From assembly GCA_020698575.1 (NCBI GenBank), contig CM036258.1, forward strand, positions 23,890,795 to 23,954,794: a stretch of 64,000 nt of DNA. The letters are read 5' to 3'. The stretch comes from Bostrychus sinensis (taxonomy: Eukaryota > Chordata > Actinopteri > Gobiiformes > Eleotridae). Position 1 is the stretch's first letter. Each line of letters opens with the position of its first letter. Positions 61,705 to 64,000 of the stretch are shown in pieces. The position numbers and the translations under genes are program-made. The notes beneath the pieces were generated by a model that saw only the letters and a list, made by a program, of their open reading frames with translations, did not search any database and was not told where the DNA came from.

Positions 61705-62400
61705 ATGGATTCAAGATTCAAAGTGTTTATTGTCATGTGCATAGGAAAGAGCCATGCTGTTTTGTACAATGAATTTTATTTGCTGTCCACACTGAATGCC
61801 ACATAAAATCAAAGGTATAAACTAAAAAATAATTTAATAAATAAAAAAGGGGGAAAAAGTCATTTAAAAGAAGCATGCAAAATATGCTTAAGTAAACAGT
61901 ATACTATGTACATAAATGTGTCAGGTAGTGTGCTACATTAGCTGTTGTGCACAGTCAGCAGTGAATGAATGACTTACATGTGCATAAACAGTAAGTACAA
62001 TACTGATGCTTGTGCAATTAAAAATGTGCTAAATTAAAATGTGAACAGACAAGTATAGGAGCATGAAGTAGTCAATTATTAGGGACTGATAATGTTTCTT
62101 TTGAGAGCATAAATACATACAAAGGAAAGCAACAGAGAAGACAAAATATTACACTGATCATACTATTATACATGCTCAAAAAGAAGTGTGACCTTATTAT
62201 ACCCCACATTTTCTTAATAAACAGAACTTAACTTTAAACAAGTTCCTGTTGCAACTTGTACTAATAGCACAACAAAATACAAATCACTAACATTATAAAC
62301 TCCTGTCAGCTAGTTAAGAGTCTGATGGCAGAGGGAGATGTATGGATCCACAGCGAGAGTTCAAGGGCTGTTGTGCCATAAAAATATCAAGTTATAAAGT
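61705..62400. repeat. Dispersed repeat, probably antisense retroelement end
   Basis: 'caaagtgtttattgtcatgt', 'tacaatgaattttatttgct' and 'agagtctgatggcagaggga' match a common fish interspersed repeat that I cannot assign to a family. The right boundary is uncertain. Confidence 0.5.
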
Positions 62401-63030
62401 TGTCTGTTCTGGAGCTGACCACAATCATTGTTCCTTCTTCAGTATAATAACTGAAATTTGCATTTTTTAATCCATGACAAGGCAGTTTGTATTCTGGTGT
62501 TGTGTAAACACCACCTAAAGTAACTCCAAACTCTGAACTAATTTGCCCTTGTGTGATTTTTACAGAACTGAGCCATTTGTCTTAGCCACAATTGGGCAAC
62601 AGTTTTCTTGTCTCATGAACTTTCTAAATGCTGCTAAAGGACTCAGCTGCTCAAAGATTTTATATACATATTCTGAGATTATATCCTTGTTTAACACTGA
62701 TAGTGTCACTCAATGCAAAGATCAAAGGACATACTGAATAAGTAGAATTTGCTTCCTTTTTGACTGCAGTTGAACTCTGGTGGTTAAGCCACATCAGTTG
62801 CGAAACTTTGCCATTTACCAGTACTCTGCTTATTTTATTGTATAGAACAGAGTCCAGACAATTATATAGGTAAATATTCATTTTTACTTATTCCAGGCTG
62901 AGCAGACTGAGCTAGAGTCTTTTGCTGCTTTGTGCCGGAGGCGGGGTACAGCTTGGATAATGACTAGTTAGTCACAGAGCTGACACTTACAGACAAGCAT
63001 TCACTCTTCTTTTACTCTGGGCAATTTACT
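62401..63030. other. Upstream unique sequence, nothing identified
   Basis: No feature recognised. Confidence 0.4.
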
Positions 63031-63055
63031 CTGATCAAGCATAACATTATGACTA

Positions 63056-63391
63056 CGGAGTCAACAAAGGCAGGTTGTTTTGGGCAGGTGTCATATAATG
63101 ATGACAACTTCCTGTCCAGCCAATGAGCGTTGAGCCCACCCCCTTTAAAAACAGGATCAGAAATAAATTTATCGTAACTGTAGCTTGTGAGTTGTAATCG
63201 TAACTTGTGAAGTGATAAATAAAAAGAAGTAGCGTAAATGTAAGTTTTACGTTCACAATCCGTTTCTTTCATTTATGATCATGTTTTTTGTTTACGATTT
63301 TGGAGCTACATTTACAGTTTTAGATTTATGTTCATCATACTTCTTACCTCTTTTACGTTTACGTTACAGCTGACCCTTTATTGACTCCATA
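63056..63391. mobile_element. Small DNA element nested in the Tc1-like copy
   Basis: Near its ends are GGAGTCAACAAAGG and CCTTTATTGACTCC, an inverted repeat with one mismatch. The flanks are TATGACTA (63048-63055) and TATGACCA (63392-63399), seven of eight identical, suggesting an 8-bp target duplication. No coding capacity. Confidence 0.6.
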
Positions 63392-63459
63392 TATGACCAG
63401 CTGCCTAATATTGGTGGTCATGATACTAATGACATATGACACCTGTCTAATACAGAGCC

Positions 63460-63714
63460 TCATACATTACAAACTGTGATGCACTGTGTGTTTTGACACC
63501 TTTCTATCAGAACAAGCATTAACATTACATTACAGTAGCTCATCTGGGGCCACAGGGGCCAACTTTTGCTCCTCACGTGCATCACCAGTCGCCAGTCCAC
63601 CACTGTTCCTTTTTTGGAGCACTTTTGATAGACACCAACCACTACAGACCAGGAACACCCTAGAGGAGCTGCAGTTTTGGAGATGCTTTCACATTTTGCC
63701 TGTGTCAAACCCAC
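63460..63714 (-). pseudogene. N-terminal remnant of a Tc1-like transposase
   Basis: The frame includes SISKTAAPLGCSWSVVVGVY and QKCSKKGTVVDW, matching the N-terminal helix-turn-helix DNA-binding domain of Tc1-type transposases, then VLIERCQNTQCITVC where intact copies read a second helix-turn-helix. The catalytic DDE region is absent. Non-functional. Confidence 0.75.
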
Positions 63715-64000
63715 TCAAATCCTTACGCTTGGCCATTTTTCCTGCTTCTAACGCATCAACTGAAAGGGCAAAATGTTCTCTTGCTGCCTAAAACATCCCA
63801 TCACTAACAGATGTCACGATGAAGAAATAATCTGTATTCATAATAATGTTTTTGCTGTAAACATCACGCCCGTATATGGTCAAAACCAGGATAAGATCTA
63901 AAATGGGACACTGGGGTTCTTGTAAACACGTTGTCATAACAAACAGACCATTTGCGATAATTTCCTGCAAAAGTATCTGCAGAAAGAAATCCAATACATT

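Larger units (their letters stand above)
63031..63857 (-). mobile_element. Tc1-like transposon, internally deleted and interrupted
   Basis: The left end CTGATCAAGCATAACATTAT (63031-63050) is a recognisable Tc1-like terminus; its continuation ('ctgcctaatattgg', 63400) is displaced by a 336-bp insertion (63056-63391). The sequence then jumps to the N-terminal part of the transposase gene (63460-63714), so the middle and C-terminal coding region are deleted. The right end near 63831-63857 is degenerate. Confidence 0.7.

Overview
This is a window of vertebrate nuclear DNA, almost certainly from a teleost fish. One protein-coding exon is recognisable: the first coding exon of a heparan-sulfate 6-O-sulfotransferase, best matched to HS6ST1, on the minus strand at 51995-52494. 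It encodes the signal-anchor N-terminus and the 5'-phosphosulfate (PAPS) binding loop and ends at a textbook splice donor. The exon carrying the rest of the sulfotransferase domain is not in the window, so everything left of the donor (1-51994) reads as part of a first intron of at least 51.99 kb. Everything right of the exon is 5' leader, CpG-rich promoter and upstream flank. No other real gene was found; most open frames here begin at non-ATG codons or lie in intron or repeats.

The teleost call rests on the HS6ST protein sequence and the repeat content. There are many short hAT-type elements (TAGGGCTG/CAGCCCTA or CAGTGGTTC termini) with 8-bp target duplications I could read directly, TTAA-flanked elements, a pogo-like MITE, Tc1-like fragments, tRNA-derived SINEs and a decayed 5'-truncated LINE.

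Layout: 1-51994 is intron 1, AT-rich unique sequence peppered with the elements above, plus denser non-repetitive stretches (about 2.0-2.5, 33.8-34.4, 36.0-36.4, 38.0-39.0, 41.5-41.75, 43.0-43.5, 46.9-47.2 and 48.9-49.3 kb) that look like candidate conserved regulatory DNA. 51995-52494 is the exon; 52495-52870 is the leader and CpG-rich promoter with several upstream ATGs, one opening a frame that overlaps the start of the CDS. 52941-53237 is a 148-bp tandem duplication carrying a CCAAT box in each unit. 53.2-64 kb is upstream intergenic DNA with a LINE fragment (55.5-56.5 kb), several MITEs and a nested Tc1-like remnant at the right edge.

No new multi-gene system is present. The best leads are a pair of diverged 180-bp segments 1.87 kb apart (36171-36354 and 38039-38220) inside the intron, the duplicated promoter-flank unit, the overlapping uORF, and nested or duplicated element arrangements that allow relative dating.
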